The translations under genes were made by a program, and so were the position numbers. From assembly GCF_024362385.1 (NCBI RefSeq), contig NZ_CP101466.1:2418001-2482000 (forward strand): a stretch of DNA of 64,000 nucleotides, in the 5' to 3' direction. Each line of letters begins with the position of its first letter. The first letter of the stretch is position 1. Of this stretch, positions 20,730 to 30,418 are shown piece by piece. This stretch comes from Arthrobacter sp. DNA4 (lineage in GTDB: Bacteria > Actinomycetota > Actinomycetes > Actinomycetales > Micrococcaceae). The notes under the pieces were generated by a model that made no database searches, was not told the origin of the DNA, and saw nothing but the letters and a program-made list of their open reading frames with translations.

Positions 20730-22682
20730 GTGCCCATTTCGGGGATCGATCTTTCCACTATTGATCACACAGTCCGGCCGCAGGATGACCTCTACCAGCA
20801 CGTCAACGGCGCGTGGCTGAAGGCCACCGAGATCCCGGACGACCGGCCGCTGGAAGGCACTTTCACCGCCCTGCGGGACGGCTCCGAGATCGCCGTCCGG
20901 GACATCATCGAGGAAGCGGCGGCCAAGGGCGACGACGCCACCGGGATCGAGCGGAAGATCGGCGGGCTGTACAACAGCTTCATGGACGAAGCCACCGTCG
21001 AGGGCAAAGGCATGGAGCCCATCCGCGGGCGGCTCGCGGAGGTTTTCGCCACGGCCTCGGTCCCGGAGCTCATTGCCCTAGCAGGCCGGTTGTTCCGAGC
21101 CGACGTGGGTGGGTTGTTCTACATCTACCCCGCCCCTGATGCGGGCAACCCCGACCGGGTCCTGCTGTACACCGGGCAGGGCGGCCTGGGCCTGCCCGAC
21201 GAGTCCTACTACCGGGAAGAGAAGTTTGCCCCGATCGTTGCCGCCTATACGGCGCACGTGGAGAAGATGTTTGAACTGGCTGGACTGCCGGATCCGAAGG
21301 GTGCCGCGGAGCGCGTGGTCGGGCTGGAGACAAGGCTCGCATCCCACCACTGGGACAACGTCACCCTCCGGGATCCGCAGAAGACCTACAACCTGAAGAC
21401 GGCGGACGAAGCCACCGCACTCTTCCCCCTCTTCGCCACCTGGTTCGAGGCTGCGGGAATCGACGCTGACAAGCGCACGGAAATCGTCGTCAGCACCCCT
21501 GACTTCTTTGCCGGCGCCGCCGGGCTCCTTGACGAAGTCCCGGTGGCCACCTGGCAGGAGTGGCTGGCCATGCGCGTCCTCAGCGCTGCGGCGCCGTACC
21601 TGTCCTCCGGGTTCGTGGATGCCAACTTCGCGTTCTACGGCACCACCATCAGCGGCACGCCCCGCAACAAGGACCGGTGGAAGCGTGGAGTTGCCGTCGT
21701 CGAGGCCGGCCTCGGGGAGGCCGTCGGCCAGATCTACGTGGCCCGGCACTTTCCCGAATCCCACAAGGCACGGATGCAGACCCTGGTGGCGAACCTCATC
21801 GAGGCATACCGCCGCAGCATCAATGACGTCAGCTGGATGGGCCAGGACACCAAAGCCGAGGCCCTGCGCAAGCTGGAGGCGTTCCGCGCGAAGATCGGCT
21901 ACCCGGACGAGTGGATCGATTACTCGGCCGTGGAGATCGACCCCGACGACCTGCTGGGCAATGTGGAGCGCGCTCACAATGCCGACGTCGACCGTCATCT
22001 GGATGAGGTGGGCAAGCCGGTGGACCGGAATAAGTGGCTGATGACGCCGCAGACGGTCAACGCCTACTACCACCCCATGATGAATGAAATTGTGTTCCCG
22101 GCGGCCATCCTGCAGCCGCCGTTCTTCACCGCCGACGCCGACGACGCCGTGAACTATGGCGGGATCGGGGCCGTCATCGGCCACGAGATCGGGCACGGCT
22201 TTGATGACCAGGGTTCACAGTTCGACGGCGGCGGGGCCCTTCGCAACTGGTGGACGGAGCAGGACCGCCAGGCCTTCGAGGCGCTGACGGCCCGCCTGGT
22301 GGCACAGTTCGATGCGCTCTCCCCCACGGCCGCGCCCGGGCACCACGTCAACGGCCGGCTCACGCTCGGCGAGAACATCGGCGACCTGGCCGGGCTGACC
22401 ATCGCCTACAAGGCATACCGGATCAGCCTGGACGGCAAGGAGCCGGAGGTTCTTGACGGCCTGACCGGGGATCAGCGCTTTTTCGCGTCCTGGGCAGCAG
22501 GGTGGCGCCAGGTCATCCGGCAGGAGGAGGCCATCCGGCGGCTTGCCACCGATCCCCACTCCCCCAACGAATTCCGGACCAACGCCATCGCGAAAAACCT
22601 CGACCCGTTCCACGAGGCATTCGATGTCACCGAGGACGACGGAATGTGGATGCCTGCCGCTGAGCGCGTCAGCATCTGGTAG
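20730..22682 (+). CDS. M13 family zinc metallopeptidase (neprilysin/PepO type)
   Basis: A 650-residue peptidase with the family's long helical N-terminal domain and a C-terminal catalytic domain. The zinc motif Gly-His-Glu-Ile-Gly-His-Gly-Phe-Asp is near residue 487 and the third-ligand motif Gly-Glu-Asn-Ile-Gly-Asp-Leu-Ala-Gly near 548. The Asn-Ala-Tyr-Tyr substrate-binding element is also present. There is no signal peptide or membrane anchor, so it is probably cytoplasmic and degrades oligopeptides, as other bacterial PepO proteins do. Start is GTG 20730 with AAAGGAG upstream. Confidence 0.95.
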   Translation: MPISGIDLSTIDHTVRPQDDLYQHVNGAWLKATEIPDDRPLEGTFTALRDGSEIAVRDIIEEAAAKGDDATGIERKIGGLYNSFMDEATVEGKGMEPIRGRLAEVFATASVPELIALAGRLFRADVGGLFYIYPAPDAGNPDRVLLYTGQGGLGLPDESYYREEKFAPIVAAYTAHVEKMFELAGLPDPKGAAERVVGLETRLASHHWDNVTLRDPQKTYNLKTADEATALFPLFATWFEAAGIDADKRTEIVVSTPDFFAGAAGLLDEVPVATWQEWLAMRVLSAAAPYLSSGFVDANFAFYGTTISGTPRNKDRWKRGVAVVEAGLGEAVGQIYVARHFPESHKARMQTLVANLIEAYRRSINDVSWMGQDTKAEALRKLEAFRAKIGYPDEWIDYSAVEIDPDDLLGNVERAHNADVDRHLDEVGKPVDRNKWLMTPQTVNAYYHPMMNEIVFPAAILQPPFFTADADDAVNYGGIGAVIGHEIGHGFDDQGSQFDGGGALRNWWTEQDRQAFEALTARLVAQFDALSPTAAPGHHVNGRLTLGENIGDLAGLTIAYKAYRISLDGKEPEVLDGLTGDQRFFASWAAGWRQVIRQEEAIRRLATDPHSPNEFRTNAIAKNLDPFHEAFDVTEDDGMWMPAAERVSIW

Positions 22683-22692
22683 CTGAACAGCA

Positions 22693-22725
22693 AAAATGGG
22701 CCCCGCCATTGGCGGGGCCCATTTT
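22693..22725. terminator. bidirectional terminator, M13 peptidase / LCP gene
   Basis: A perfect 15-bp stem (22693-22707 with 22711-22725) starting AAAA and ending TTTT around a 3-nt loop, between convergent genes. Confidence 0.9.
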
Positions 22726-22764
22726 GTTGCGGCACGGGTTCGTCAGTGCGGGGAAGACCGGTTG

Positions 22765-24351
22765 TTACTGCCGCACGATCAGCTCAGGATTTGCCTGCTG
22801 GCACACCTTGTCCCCTGCCGTCTGGTTCACAATGTCCTGGGGCAAAGCCGCGGCGGCTCCGCCTCCTGCCCCAAAGGCGGTGCCGGTGGTGAAGTCGCTG
22901 CCGACATACACCTGCACGCCTGCCACGCCCGGAGCAGGGATCATGAGGGTGGCAGGAATTCCCAGCAGCGCCGCCACATCGGCAGCAACGTCGGCAAAGC
23001 CATTGCCGTAATACACCGCGGTCTTGGCCACCGGCTGCGCGAGGAACTGGCCGGTCTGGGCGAAGCCGCCTGCAACCAGCGCCTGGACAAGCTCCTGGGC
23101 ACGGCCGTTGATGCCGCTTCCGTTGGCGACGGTCACGGGCTGGATCGCTTTGTTGTAGGGCGGCACGGGCGTCGCCGTCTCAGTGGGGGCAGGAGGTGCT
23201 GCCGTTTCGCTGGGCGACGGCGTGGTGGGTGCAGTGGGATCCGTCAGGTCCACATTCTTGCGCATAGCCGAAAAGAGCTGCGCACCCGCGGGTTCTGCGA
23301 TGACCAGCCTGTTGGGGTCCACGGGCGCCGGCGTCGTGGGCACCGCGACAAACGCCACCTTGCTGATGTCGATGTCCTTGAGCCGGTTGCCGATGGTCAG
23401 CAGCGTGGGAACAGACGCCAGCCCGTTGTCCACTGTCAGGTTCTGGGTCACGACGTCGGCGATCTTCAGCATTTTCGCGGGGTCGGACAGCGTCCCGTCG
23501 TCCTTGATCTTGCGGGTCAACGAAGAGAGGAAGCCCTGCTGCGCCTTGATGCGGCCCAGGTCGCCGCCGTCGGCAAAGGCATGACGGGTGCGCAGGTAGG
23601 CAAGTGCCATTTCGCCCTGCACGGACGACGTTCCGGCGGGCAGCCGCAGCCGGGAGTCGGGATCGTACACCGCGTCGCTGATGCACACATCCACCCCGCC
23701 CACGGCGTTGGACAGTTCCTTCACGGCGTTGAAGTCGGCCATCATGAAGTGGTCGACCTGCATGCCGGTGAGCTTGTTGACCGTGTCCACGGCGCAGCCG
23801 ATGCCGGCCTCGCTCATGGCCTCATTGATCATCACGCCGGTGCGGGCAGGGTAGTCCTTGTTGGTCTTCCGGTCCTTGCAGTCCGGAATGTCCACCAGCA
23901 GGTCCCGGGGAAAGCTGATGACGTTGACCCGCTTGTTGTCCTCGGAGATGTCCATCAGCATCATGACGTCCGACTTGCCGTAGCCGGTGGAATCGTCCGC
24001 GGTTCCGTACTCTGAGTTCTTCCCGTCGCGGGTGTCCGAGCCGAGAATCAGGATCTGCAGGCGTCCGGTGGCATCGTTTCCCGGGGACTCCGTGCTTTCC
24101 CCACCGGCGTTCAGCGGGGCCTTGGAGATGTTGTTCTGGAGCCGGAAGAACCAGAACCCGGCGAACGCGGCAGCCGCCACGAGGACCAGTGCCACCACGC
24201 CAGTGACGGCCTTCAGCCACAGGGGCATGCTGCGCAGGGGGCCAAGGTGACGTGCGGCACCCACATCATGGCTGTCCGCATGACGGGACGCCGGTCCCGG
24301 TCCGGATGACAAGTCAGCCTCGTTGTCGCGGTTATCGCGGCCTCGACCCAC
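22765..24351 (-). CDS. LytR-CpsA-Psr (LCP) family protein with C-terminal LytR_C domain
   Basis: LCP enzymes attach glycopolymers to peptidoglycan outside the membrane. The 528 residues show a short charged cytoplasmic N-terminus, one membrane helix (about 47-72), an LCP domain (about 100-265; Leu-Gly-Ser-Asp-Thr-Arg, conserved Arg in Phe-Pro-Arg-Asp, Leu-Arg-Thr-Arg-His), a Pro/Thr-rich linker (about 370-400) and a LytR_C domain at the end. GTG 24351 has AGGAAGG 7 nt upstream. The actual glycopolymer is unknown. Confidence 0.93.
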   Translation of the reverse strand: MGRGRDNRDNEADLSSGPGPASRHADSHDVGAARHLGPLRSMPLWLKAVTGVVALVLVAAAAFAGFWFFRLQNNISKAPLNAGGESTESPGNDATGRLQILILGSDTRDGKNSEYGTADDSTGYGKSDVMMLMDISEDNKRVNVISFPRDLLVDIPDCKDRKTNKDYPARTGVMINEAMSEAGIGCAVDTVNKLTGMQVDHFMMADFNAVKELSNAVGGVDVCISDAVYDPDSRLRLPAGTSSVQGEMALAYLRTRHAFADGGDLGRIKAQQGFLSSLTRKIKDDGTLSDPAKMLKIADVVTQNLTVDNGLASVPTLLTIGNRLKDIDISKVAFVAVPTTPAPVDPNRLVIAEPAGAQLFSAMRKNVDLTDPTAPTTPSPSETAAPPAPTETATPVPPYNKAIQPVTVANGSGINGRAQELVQALVAGGFAQTGQFLAQPVAKTAVYYGNGFADVAADVAALLGIPATLMIPAPGVAGVQVYVGSDFTTGTAFGAGGGAAAALPQDIVNQTAGDKVCQQANPELIVRQ

Positions 24352-24448
24352 GTGGTGAACCTTCCTCTAAAAACGAAATCCGGTCCATTTTAGTGGTCCA
24401 GGCTGGAGAACATGACGGGAACGCCCGCGCGGAGGGCGCTTATGCGGG

Positions 24449-25408
24449 TCAGAAACCCAGTTTGACCAGCTGTTTCGGGTCGCGCTGCCAGTCTTTTGCC
24501 ACCTTGACGTGGAGGTCCAGGTAGATGCGCGTGCCCAGGAGAGCCTCGATGCCTTTGCGGGCGTTGGTGCCGACTTCCCGCAGCCGGGCCCCGCCCTTGC
24601 CAATGATGATGGCCTTCTGGGAGGGACGCTCGACGTAGAGGTTGACGCGCACGTCCAGGAGGGGGTTGTCGTCCGGCCGGTCCTCCCGGGGGACAATCTC
24701 TTCCACCACGACGGCGAGGGAGTGCGGGAGCTCGTCCCGGACCCCTTCCAGGGCTGCTTCGCGGATCAGTTCAGCCACCATCACGGCTTCGGGTTCATCG
24801 GTCAGTTCCCCGTCCGGATACAGGGGAGGCGACGGCGGCATGTGGCTGATCAGCACGTCGGCGACCGTTTCCACCTGGAAACCGTCGGCAGCGGAAACGG
24901 GAACGATGTCTTTCCAGCCGTCCTCGCCCATCACCTCGCGGCCGAGCGCCGCCACGGCAAGGAGCTGTTCGGTGAGCGCCTGCTTGTCCACCAGGTCAGC
25001 CTTGGTGACGATGGCGATCACGGGTTTGCGGCCGACGGCGGCAAGCTGGGCGGCGATGAACTTGTCGCCGGGTCCGATCTTCTCGTTGGCAGGCAGGCAG
25101 AACCCGATGGCGTCCACCTCGGCGAGGGTGTCTGCCACGAGGTCATTCAGGCGCTTGCCGAGCAGGGTACGGGGACGGTGCAGGCCCGGTGTGTCCACCA
25201 GGATCAGCTGGGCGTCGTCGCGGTGGACGATGCCGCGGATGGTGTGCCGCGTGGTCTGCGGCTTGGCGGAGGTGATGGCCACCTTCTTGCCCACCAGCGC
25301 GTTGGTCAGGGTGGACTTGCCCGCGTTGGGCCTGCCGACCAGGACCGAAAAACCGGCGCGGAAACCGCCAAAGTCGTCCGGTTCGGCAGCCTTATTTTTC
25401 TTGCTCAC
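24449..25408 (-). CDS. era: GTPase Era
   Basis: Era is a GTPase that checks 16S rRNA 3' end maturation during 30S assembly. The 319 residues carry G1 Gly-Arg-Pro-Asn-Ala-Gly-Lys-Ser-Thr, G3 Asp-Thr-Pro-Gly-Leu, G4 Thr-Lys-Ala-Asp, and a C-terminal KH domain with Ile-Ile-Gly-Lys-Gly-Gly-Ala. GTG 25408 has GGGAG upstream and gives the expected N-terminus; it overlaps the 3' end of the upstream CorC-type gene by 17 bp. It is the last gene of the phoH-ybeY-corC-era operon. Confidence 0.97.
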   Translation of the reverse strand: MSKKNKAAEPDDFGGFRAGFSVLVGRPNAGKSTLTNALVGKKVAITSAKPQTTRHTIRGIVHRDDAQLILVDTPGLHRPRTLLGKRLNDLVADTLAEVDAIGFCLPANEKIGPGDKFIAAQLAAVGRKPVIAIVTKADLVDKQALTEQLLAVAALGREVMGEDGWKDIVPVSAADGFQVETVADVLISHMPPSPPLYPDGELTDEPEAVMVAELIREAALEGVRDELPHSLAVVVEEIVPREDRPDDNPLLDVRVNLYVERPSQKAIIIGKGGARLREVGTNARKGIEALLGTRIYLDLHVKVAKDWQRDPKQLVKLGF

Positions 25409-26723
25409 GTGGAACTCCCTGCTGGGTTGCTTCGGCCTCTTCCAGGAGGCCTTCAAGGTCAGTCTCTACTCTTGGTACGGGTGCCGCAATGATGTGGCTG
25501 ACCCGGTTCCGCCGGCCTTCCAGCCGGTCCGCCCGCAGCGATACGCCCTGCACATCCACGCTGCTGCCCACGATGGGAACGCGGCCCAGCGCCTTGGCGA
25601 GGAGGCCACCCACGGTGTCCACCTCGTCGTCGTCGATCTCCAGGTCGAACAGCTCGCCGAGGTCGTCGATGCCCATCCGGGCGCTGACCCGGTAGGAGCC
25701 GTCTCCCAGGGCCACGGCTTCGGCGCTCTCGGTATCGTATTCGTCCACGATCTCGCCCACGATCTCCTCGATCAGGTCTTCGAGGGTCACCAGCCCTGCA
25801 GTGCCGCCGTACTCATCAATCACGATGGCTACGTGCGTGGATTCCTTTTGCAGCTCGCGCAGGAGGTCGCTGACGGGTTTCGACTCCGGCACGTAGCGGA
25901 CCTCGCGCGCCAGCGACTCCACCAGGGGCGGCGCCTGGTCCGCTCCCAGCTGGTGGACGACAGCTGCAACATCCTTCAGGTAGACGATGCCGAGGATGTG
26001 GTCGGTGTTCTCGTTGATGACCGGGATCCGCGAGTATCCCGAGCGCAGGAACAGGGACATGGCCTCGTGGAGGCTTGAGCCGGCGTCGATGCTGACAATG
26101 TCCGTCCTGGGAACCATGACGGCGCGGACCAGGGTGTCCCCGAAATCGAAGACCGACTGGATCATCTCGGCTTCGGTGTCCTCGATCATGTCGGACTCAC
26201 TGGCCCGGTCCACAAGTTCCCGGAACTCCTGTTCGCTGAAGAACGCGTCGTCACCGCCGGGCGCACCGGGAGCCGCGGAGCTCCCGATGGCCACCAGCCA
26301 CCCTGGGATGGGCCCCAGCACGCTGGTGAGGAACCGGACCATCGGCGCGGTGAAGCGGACCACCGCGGTGGAGTGCAGCCTGCCGAGCTGCCTGGGTGAC
26401 ACACCTACGATCACGAACCCCAGGAGGGCCATAATGCCGGTGGCCACCAGGCCGGCGAGCCAGACGTTGTCCAGCAGGCTTGCGATCAGGACGGCGACGG
26501 CAACCGCCGAGGCCATCTCAAACCAGACGCGCCAGAAGCGGAGGGCCCGGGTATGGGCAACGGGTTCCGCAAGGATGCGGCGCATGGCGGTGCCGCGGCT
26601 CCTGTGCAGTGCCTCTTCAGCGTCGTGCCGGGGAAGGAAACTGAAGGCGGCCTCGGCCGCTGTCAGCAGGGCCGCGACGGCAAGGAAGACCAGTGCCACC
26701 GCGACCAGGAGCAGTTGCGTCAC
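25392..26723 (-). CDS. HlyC/CorC family membrane protein with CBS pair
   Basis: A 443-residue protein with an N-terminal DUF21/CNNM membrane domain (four hydrophobic segments within about 1-140), a tandem CBS pair (about 205-330; Met-Val-Pro-Arg-Thr-Asp at its start) and a C-terminal CorC_HlyC transporter-associated domain (about 345-420). Members are linked to magnesium and cobalt efflux; the haemolysin name is historical. It overlaps ybeY by 4 bp and era by 17 bp, so translation is coupled. Confidence 0.93.
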   Translation of the reverse strand: MTQLLLVAVALVFLAVAALLTAAEAAFSFLPRHDAEEALHRSRGTAMRRILAEPVAHTRALRFWRVWFEMASAVAVAVLIASLLDNVWLAGLVATGIMALLGFVIVGVSPRQLGRLHSTAVVRFTAPMVRFLTSVLGPIPGWLVAIGSSAAPGAPGGDDAFFSEQEFRELVDRASESDMIEDTEAEMIQSVFDFGDTLVRAVMVPRTDIVSIDAGSSLHEAMSLFLRSGYSRIPVINENTDHILGIVYLKDVAAVVHQLGADQAPPLVESLAREVRYVPESKPVSDLLRELQKESTHVAIVIDEYGGTAGLVTLEDLIEEIVGEIVDEYDTESAEAVALGDGSYRVSARMGIDDLGELFDLEIDDDEVDTVGGLLAKALGRVPIVGSSVDVQGVSLRADRLEGRRNRVSHIIAAPVPRVETDLEGLLEEAEATQQGVPREQEK

Positions 26724-27193
26724 TGGGTCGTCTCTGCAGGTGCTTCTTTGCCGGTAAAGCCGGACAGGAGTTCCCGCTGGAGCCCGAACATCTCCGCCTT
26801 CTCTTCTGGTTCGGCATGGTCGTAGCCCAGCAGGTGAAGGATGCCGTGCGTGGTGAGCAGCAGCATCTCGTCCTGCAGCGAGTGGCCCGCGTTCCGGGCC
26901 TGCACTGTGGCCACCTGCGGGCAGATGGCGATGTCGCCCAGCATGCCCTGGGGCGTGGGCCGGTCAGGGGTCCCTGGAGTCAACTCGTCCATGGGAACCG
27001 AGAGCACGTCCGTGGCCCCGGGTTCGTCCATCAGCTCGATGTGCAGCTTCTCCATGGCCGGTTCATCCACCAGGAGGATGGACAGTTCGGCCTGCGGATG
27101 GATGTAGAGCTGCTCAAAGATGTACCGCGACAGGGCTACGAGCCCGGACTCATCCACCTGGACGCCGGACTCGTTGTTCACCTCGATGCTCAC
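26720..27193 (-). CDS. ybeY: endoribonuclease YbeY (rRNA maturation factor)
   Basis: YbeY is a zinc-dependent RNase in 16S rRNA processing and 70S quality control. The 157 residues end in the signature His-Gly-Ile-Leu-His-Leu-Leu-Gly-Tyr-Asp-His, which supplies three zinc histidines. It overlaps phoH and the CorC-type gene by 4 bp each. With era downstream, three genes of this operon act on ribosomal RNA. Confidence 0.96.
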   Translation of the reverse strand: MSIEVNNESGVQVDESGLVALSRYIFEQLYIHPQAELSILLVDEPAMEKLHIELMDEPGATDVLSVPMDELTPGTPDRPTPQGMLGDIAICPQVATVQARNAGHSLQDEMLLLTTHGILHLLGYDHAEPEEKAEMFGLQRELLSGFTGKEAPAETTQ

Positions 27194-28278
27194 GCGTGTT
27201 CCCCCCGTTTTTCGCGGCTTGCTGAATGTTTGACGCGGTTCCGCTGGGCTTCGTCCCAGATGCTGTAGGCGTTGACGATGTCGCCAACAAGCCTGTGCCG
27301 CACAACGTCGGCGGCATCCAGGACAGAGAAGCTGACGCCCTCGATGCCCTGCAGGATTTCTTCGACGATCCGCAGCCCCGAACGCGTTCCGAAGGGCAGG
27401 TCCACCTGGGTAACGTCTCCGGTGACCACCATCTTGGATCCGAAACCCAGCCGTGTGAGGAACATCTTCATCTGTTCCGGCGTGGTGTTCTGGGCTTCGT
27501 CAAGGATGATGAAGGCGTCGTTGAGGGTGCGGCCGCGCATGTAGGCAAGGGGCGCCACCTCGATGGTGCTTACCGCCATGAGCCGCGGGATGGATTCGGG
27601 GTCCATCATGTCGTGCAGGGCGTCGTAGAGCGGCCGCAGGTAGGGATCGATCTTGTCGCTGAGCGTGCCGGGCAGGAACCCGAGCCGCTCCCCCGCCTCC
27701 ACCGCAGGGCGCGTCAGGATGATCCGGCTGACCTCTTTCTGCTGCAGGGCCTGGACAGCTTTCGCCATGGCCAGATAGGTCTTGCCGGTGCTTACCGGGC
27801 CGATGCCGAAGATGACCGTGTTGGCATCGATGGCGTCAACGTAGTTCTTTTGGTTCAGCGTCTTGGGCCGGATAGTCCTGCCGCGGCTGGAGAGGATGTC
27901 GTGGGTGAGCACATCCACGGGATTCTGGAGTGACTGGGTGCGCAGGAGGGCAACCAGCTGCTGCAGCACCGCGGGCGTGATGACTGTGCCCCGGGCCACC
28001 AGGCCCCGGACTTCCTGGAGGAGCCGCATGATGCGGGGAACGTCACTGACGGGGCCGCTGATGGACAGTTCATTGCCGCGGGCATGGAAGTTGACGTCCG
28101 GGAACTGCTCTTCGATGAACCGCAGCGCCTCGTCATGGCTGCCGAGCGACTGAACCATTTGGTCGGAGTTCTCAAAGAGGACTACTTCGGTCCGGATGCC
28201 GGGCAGGGAGTGCGGGAATTCCCCCGGACCGCCGTCGCCCGTGTTGAGCCGTCGCTTACCATTTGCTGATTCAGTCAT
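27190..28278 (-). CDS. PhoH family ATPase (PhoH-like, YbeZ type)
   Basis: A predicted RNA-linked ATPase that usually sits beside ybeY, as here. About 362 residues, with an N-terminal KH-like segment and a P-loop ATPase domain. The Walker A reads Gly-Pro-Val-Ser-Thr-Gly-Lys-Thr instead of the usual Gly-Pro-Ala-Gly-Thr-Gly-Lys-Thr; Lys and Thr are kept. Walker B is Phe-Ile-Ile-Leu-Asp-Glu-Ala-Gln-Asn. I favour ATG 28278 (Met-Thr-Glu-Ser). Upstream in-frame ATGs at about 28320 cannot be ruled out. It is the first gene of the phoH-ybeY-corC-era unit. Confidence 0.93.
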   Translation of the reverse strand: MTESANGKRRLNTGDGGPGEFPHSLPGIRTEVVLFENSDQMVQSLGSHDEALRFIEEQFPDVNFHARGNELSISGPVSDVPRIMRLLQEVRGLVARGTVITPAVLQQLVALLRTQSLQNPVDVLTHDILSSRGRTIRPKTLNQKNYVDAIDANTVIFGIGPVSTGKTYLAMAKAVQALQQKEVSRIILTRPAVEAGERLGFLPGTLSDKIDPYLRPLYDALHDMMDPESIPRLMAVSTIEVAPLAYMRGRTLNDAFIILDEAQNTTPEQMKMFLTRLGFGSKMVVTGDVTQVDLPFGTRSGLRIVEEILQGIEGVSFSVLDAADVVRHRLVGDIVNAYSIWDEAQRNRVKHSASREKRGEHA

Positions 28279-28693
28279 GGTGCTGGCCCGCAGGCCCGTG
28301 GTCCCCTCGAAGATCGACATCATTTGTTTGCTTTGGCTGATGCCGGCGCCCGTTGCACGGTGCTCCTTGCCCAGCGATCCCTTTATCTTACGCCAGCACC
28401 CGCCCTGGCCGGGTACTGGACCGGATTCCAGGCCGGTCACCCGGCCGGTCACCTGGCCGGGACCGGCACCGGCCCTTCAGCCAGGGAATTGCAGCCGCAA
28501 ACGGGTAAGAATGCAGCGTTAGGTATCAACTTCATATCGGCCTCATATCGTTCCCGTTGCAGTTACGGCCAGGGAGGCCAAAGAGCGGCTGGGGGAACCC
28601 TCCCCTGTGCAATGCTGGAAATCCAGCGTCTGCTGGAACGCCAGGCCGCCAGGGGGATCGGCCCGCCACGCCAGGAAAGGACTAGGCAGGACA
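28279..28693. other. divergent intergenic region phoH / GerMN lipoprotein
   Basis: About 415 bp that should hold the promoters of both divergent genes. At about 28420-28460 there is a short GC-rich repeat in which CCGG(T/C)CAC recurs. I see no convincing -35/-10 pair and no gene. Confidence 0.3.
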
Positions 28694-29650
28694 GTGCCGG
28701 AAACCTCTGTGCCCGAACGGGCAGGACGATCGGTGGGCCGCATGCGCCCTGCCGTCCTCGCAGGAATCCTGGTGCTCGTTCCCGCCCTCGCAGCCTGCAC
28801 CGCCGAGAACGGACCATCGCCCTCTCTCACCTCTGCCTCAGTCCCGGCCACCGGCGGCACCATGCCGGACGCGCCCGCCACCAGCGCCCCGCTGGAAACC
28901 ACCCAGTCCTCCAACAAGGCCCCGGTGTACTGGATTGGGCGCAGCGGCGGGAACATCTTCCTCTACCGTGAGTTCCGGGACGTTCCGGAACAGGAGAACC
29001 CGGTGACGCGGGCACTGCGCGCCATGATGTCGGAGAAGCCGCTCGACCCGGACTTCTTTACGCCTTGGCAGAACCCGGACAAACTTGCCACCTCCATCTC
29101 GGGCAAGGACGTCATCACGGTCGACGTCTCGGCTGACGCCTTCAACAGCAACCTCGACGCCGACATGGCCGCCCGCGCCATCCAACAGCTGATCTACACG
29201 GCAACCGCTGCCGCCGCCAGTTCGGGCCTGATCGACACAGGGCAGCAGGTCCGGGTGCGGATCCTCGTAGACGGCCATACGGACTACGTCGCGTTCGGAA
29301 AAGTCCAGCTGGGCGCACTGATGACCCGTGCTGCCGGGCTGGTGGCGCCGGTGTGGATCATTGATCCGCAGGAAAACACGGAGGTGCCTGCCGGCAGCGT
29401 AAAGATCACCGGCCGCAGCACGTCGCCGGGAGCAAAGCTCCGCTGGCAGATCCTGCAGTCCGGGGACGGCGGAAGCAAGGCCCCGTTCCTGACCGGTGAA
29501 ACCACGGCCGGCGCCGGGCAGGGGCAGGCGGGCGTCTTTACGCTGGCACTGAACTTGCCGGCGGGCGACTATGAGTTGCGGGTGGCGCAGGCAGGTTCCG
29601 GCGGGGAGCCGGACCGCAACGAGGACACCAGGTCCTTCAAGGTCAGGTAG
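28694..29650 (+). CDS. lipoprotein with GerMN and Gmad2 domains
   Basis: A secreted, lipid-anchored protein of about 318 residues. The signal peptide ends in lipobox Leu-Ala-Ala-Cys near residue 35. A GerMN domain (about 95-220) is followed by a Gmad2 immunoglobulin-like domain (about 228-315; begins Pro-Val-Trp-Ile-Ile-Asp-Pro-Gln). The pair is named after sporulation proteins but is common in non-sporulating actinobacteria, where its role is unknown. The start is uncertain: GTG 28694 has AGGAAAGGA upstream, while ATG 28742 would give a tighter signal peptide. It converges on rsmE with an 8-bp overlap. Confidence 0.82.
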   Translation: MPETSVPERAGRSVGRMRPAVLAGILVLVPALAACTAENGPSPSLTSASVPATGGTMPDAPATSAPLETTQSSNKAPVYWIGRSGGNIFLYREFRDVPEQENPVTRALRAMMSEKPLDPDFFTPWQNPDKLATSISGKDVITVDVSADAFNSNLDADMAARAIQQLIYTATAAAASSGLIDTGQQVRVRILVDGHTDYVAFGKVQLGALMTRAAGLVAPVWIIDPQENTEVPAGSVKITGRSTSPGAKLRWQILQSGDGGSKAPFLTGETTAGAGQGQAGVFTLALNLPAGDYELRVAQAGSGGEPDRNEDTRSFKVR

Positions 29651-30416
29651 CTGTCCACCGGCCAAGGATGTCGCTTGCAAGCACGACGGCGGCCGGCCCG
29701 GCCGTGGAGGACCGCAGGACGTGGTGCCCCAACAGGGCGGTCACAGCGCCTTTGTCGCAGAGTTTCGTTACTTCCCGCGGGCTGATTCCGCCTTCCGGGC
29801 CGACGATCAGCAGGACTTCCCGGATGCCCTCGTGCCCACCCCCCTGCCACGCTTCCAGGACGGTGCGCAGCGGACGCACGGCATCTTCGTGGAGGATGAC
29901 GGCCAGGTCTGCACCCTCCACGGCGGCGGAAAGCCCGGCAGTATCGACGGCGGCCCGGACCTCGGGGATCCAGGCGCGCCGCGCCTGTTTGGCGGCGGCG
30001 GCCACAGTGGACTCCCACTTGGCATGGGCGCGGGCGGCCCTGTCACCTTTCCAGCGGACGATGGACCGTTCCGACTGCCAGGGTATGACGGCATCGATGC
30101 CCAGCTCGGTGGCGGTTTCAATGGCCAGTTCGTCGCGGTCGCCCTTGGCCAAGGCCTGAACCAGGACCAAGCGGACGTCCGGCCGGTCTTCCATTGCCAG
30201 TGCGCCGCACTCCACTCCAAGTCCCGAGGGCGCGGCGGAGACGACCTTTCCGCTCATGCGGGCGCCGGCGCCGTCGACAATGTCCACCGGCTCGCCCGGA
30301 GACAGGCGTTTGACGGTCACTGCATGCCGGGCCTCCGCCCCTTCGAGGACAAAGATCCGGCCGGGCACCATGCCCGCCAGTGAACCGGCGGAGGTGAAGA
30401 AGACGGGGTTGCTCAC
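29643..30416 (-). CDS. rsmE: 16S rRNA (uracil-1498-N3) methyltransferase
   Basis: RsmE methylates U1498 of 16S rRNA. The 257 residues have an N-terminal PUA-like domain and a C-terminal SPOUT knot with Leu-Ile-Val-Gly-Pro-Glu-Gly-Gly-Ile-Ser-Pro-Arg-Glu and Leu-Leu-Gly-His-His-Val-Leu-Arg-Ser-Ser-Thr-Ala. It lies 2 bp downstream of dnaJ, in the common hrcA-dnaJ-rsmE order. Confidence 0.95.
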   Translation of the reverse strand: MSNPVFFTSAGSLAGMVPGRIFVLEGAEARHAVTVKRLSPGEPVDIVDGAGARMSGKVVSAAPSGLGVECGALAMEDRPDVRLVLVQALAKGDRDELAIETATELGIDAVIPWQSERSIVRWKGDRAARAHAKWESTVAAAAKQARRAWIPEVRAAVDTAGLSAAVEGADLAVILHEDAVRPLRTVLEAWQGGGHEGIREVLLIVGPEGGISPREVTKLCDKGAVTALLGHHVLRSSTAGPAAVVLASDILGRWTAT

Positions 30417-30418
30417 CG

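Noticed and set aside
22696..24015. 439-codon + strand frame opposite the LCP gene
   Set aside because: Composition is typical of an antisense frame (His/Gly/Val/Arg-rich), and the LCP protein is clear.
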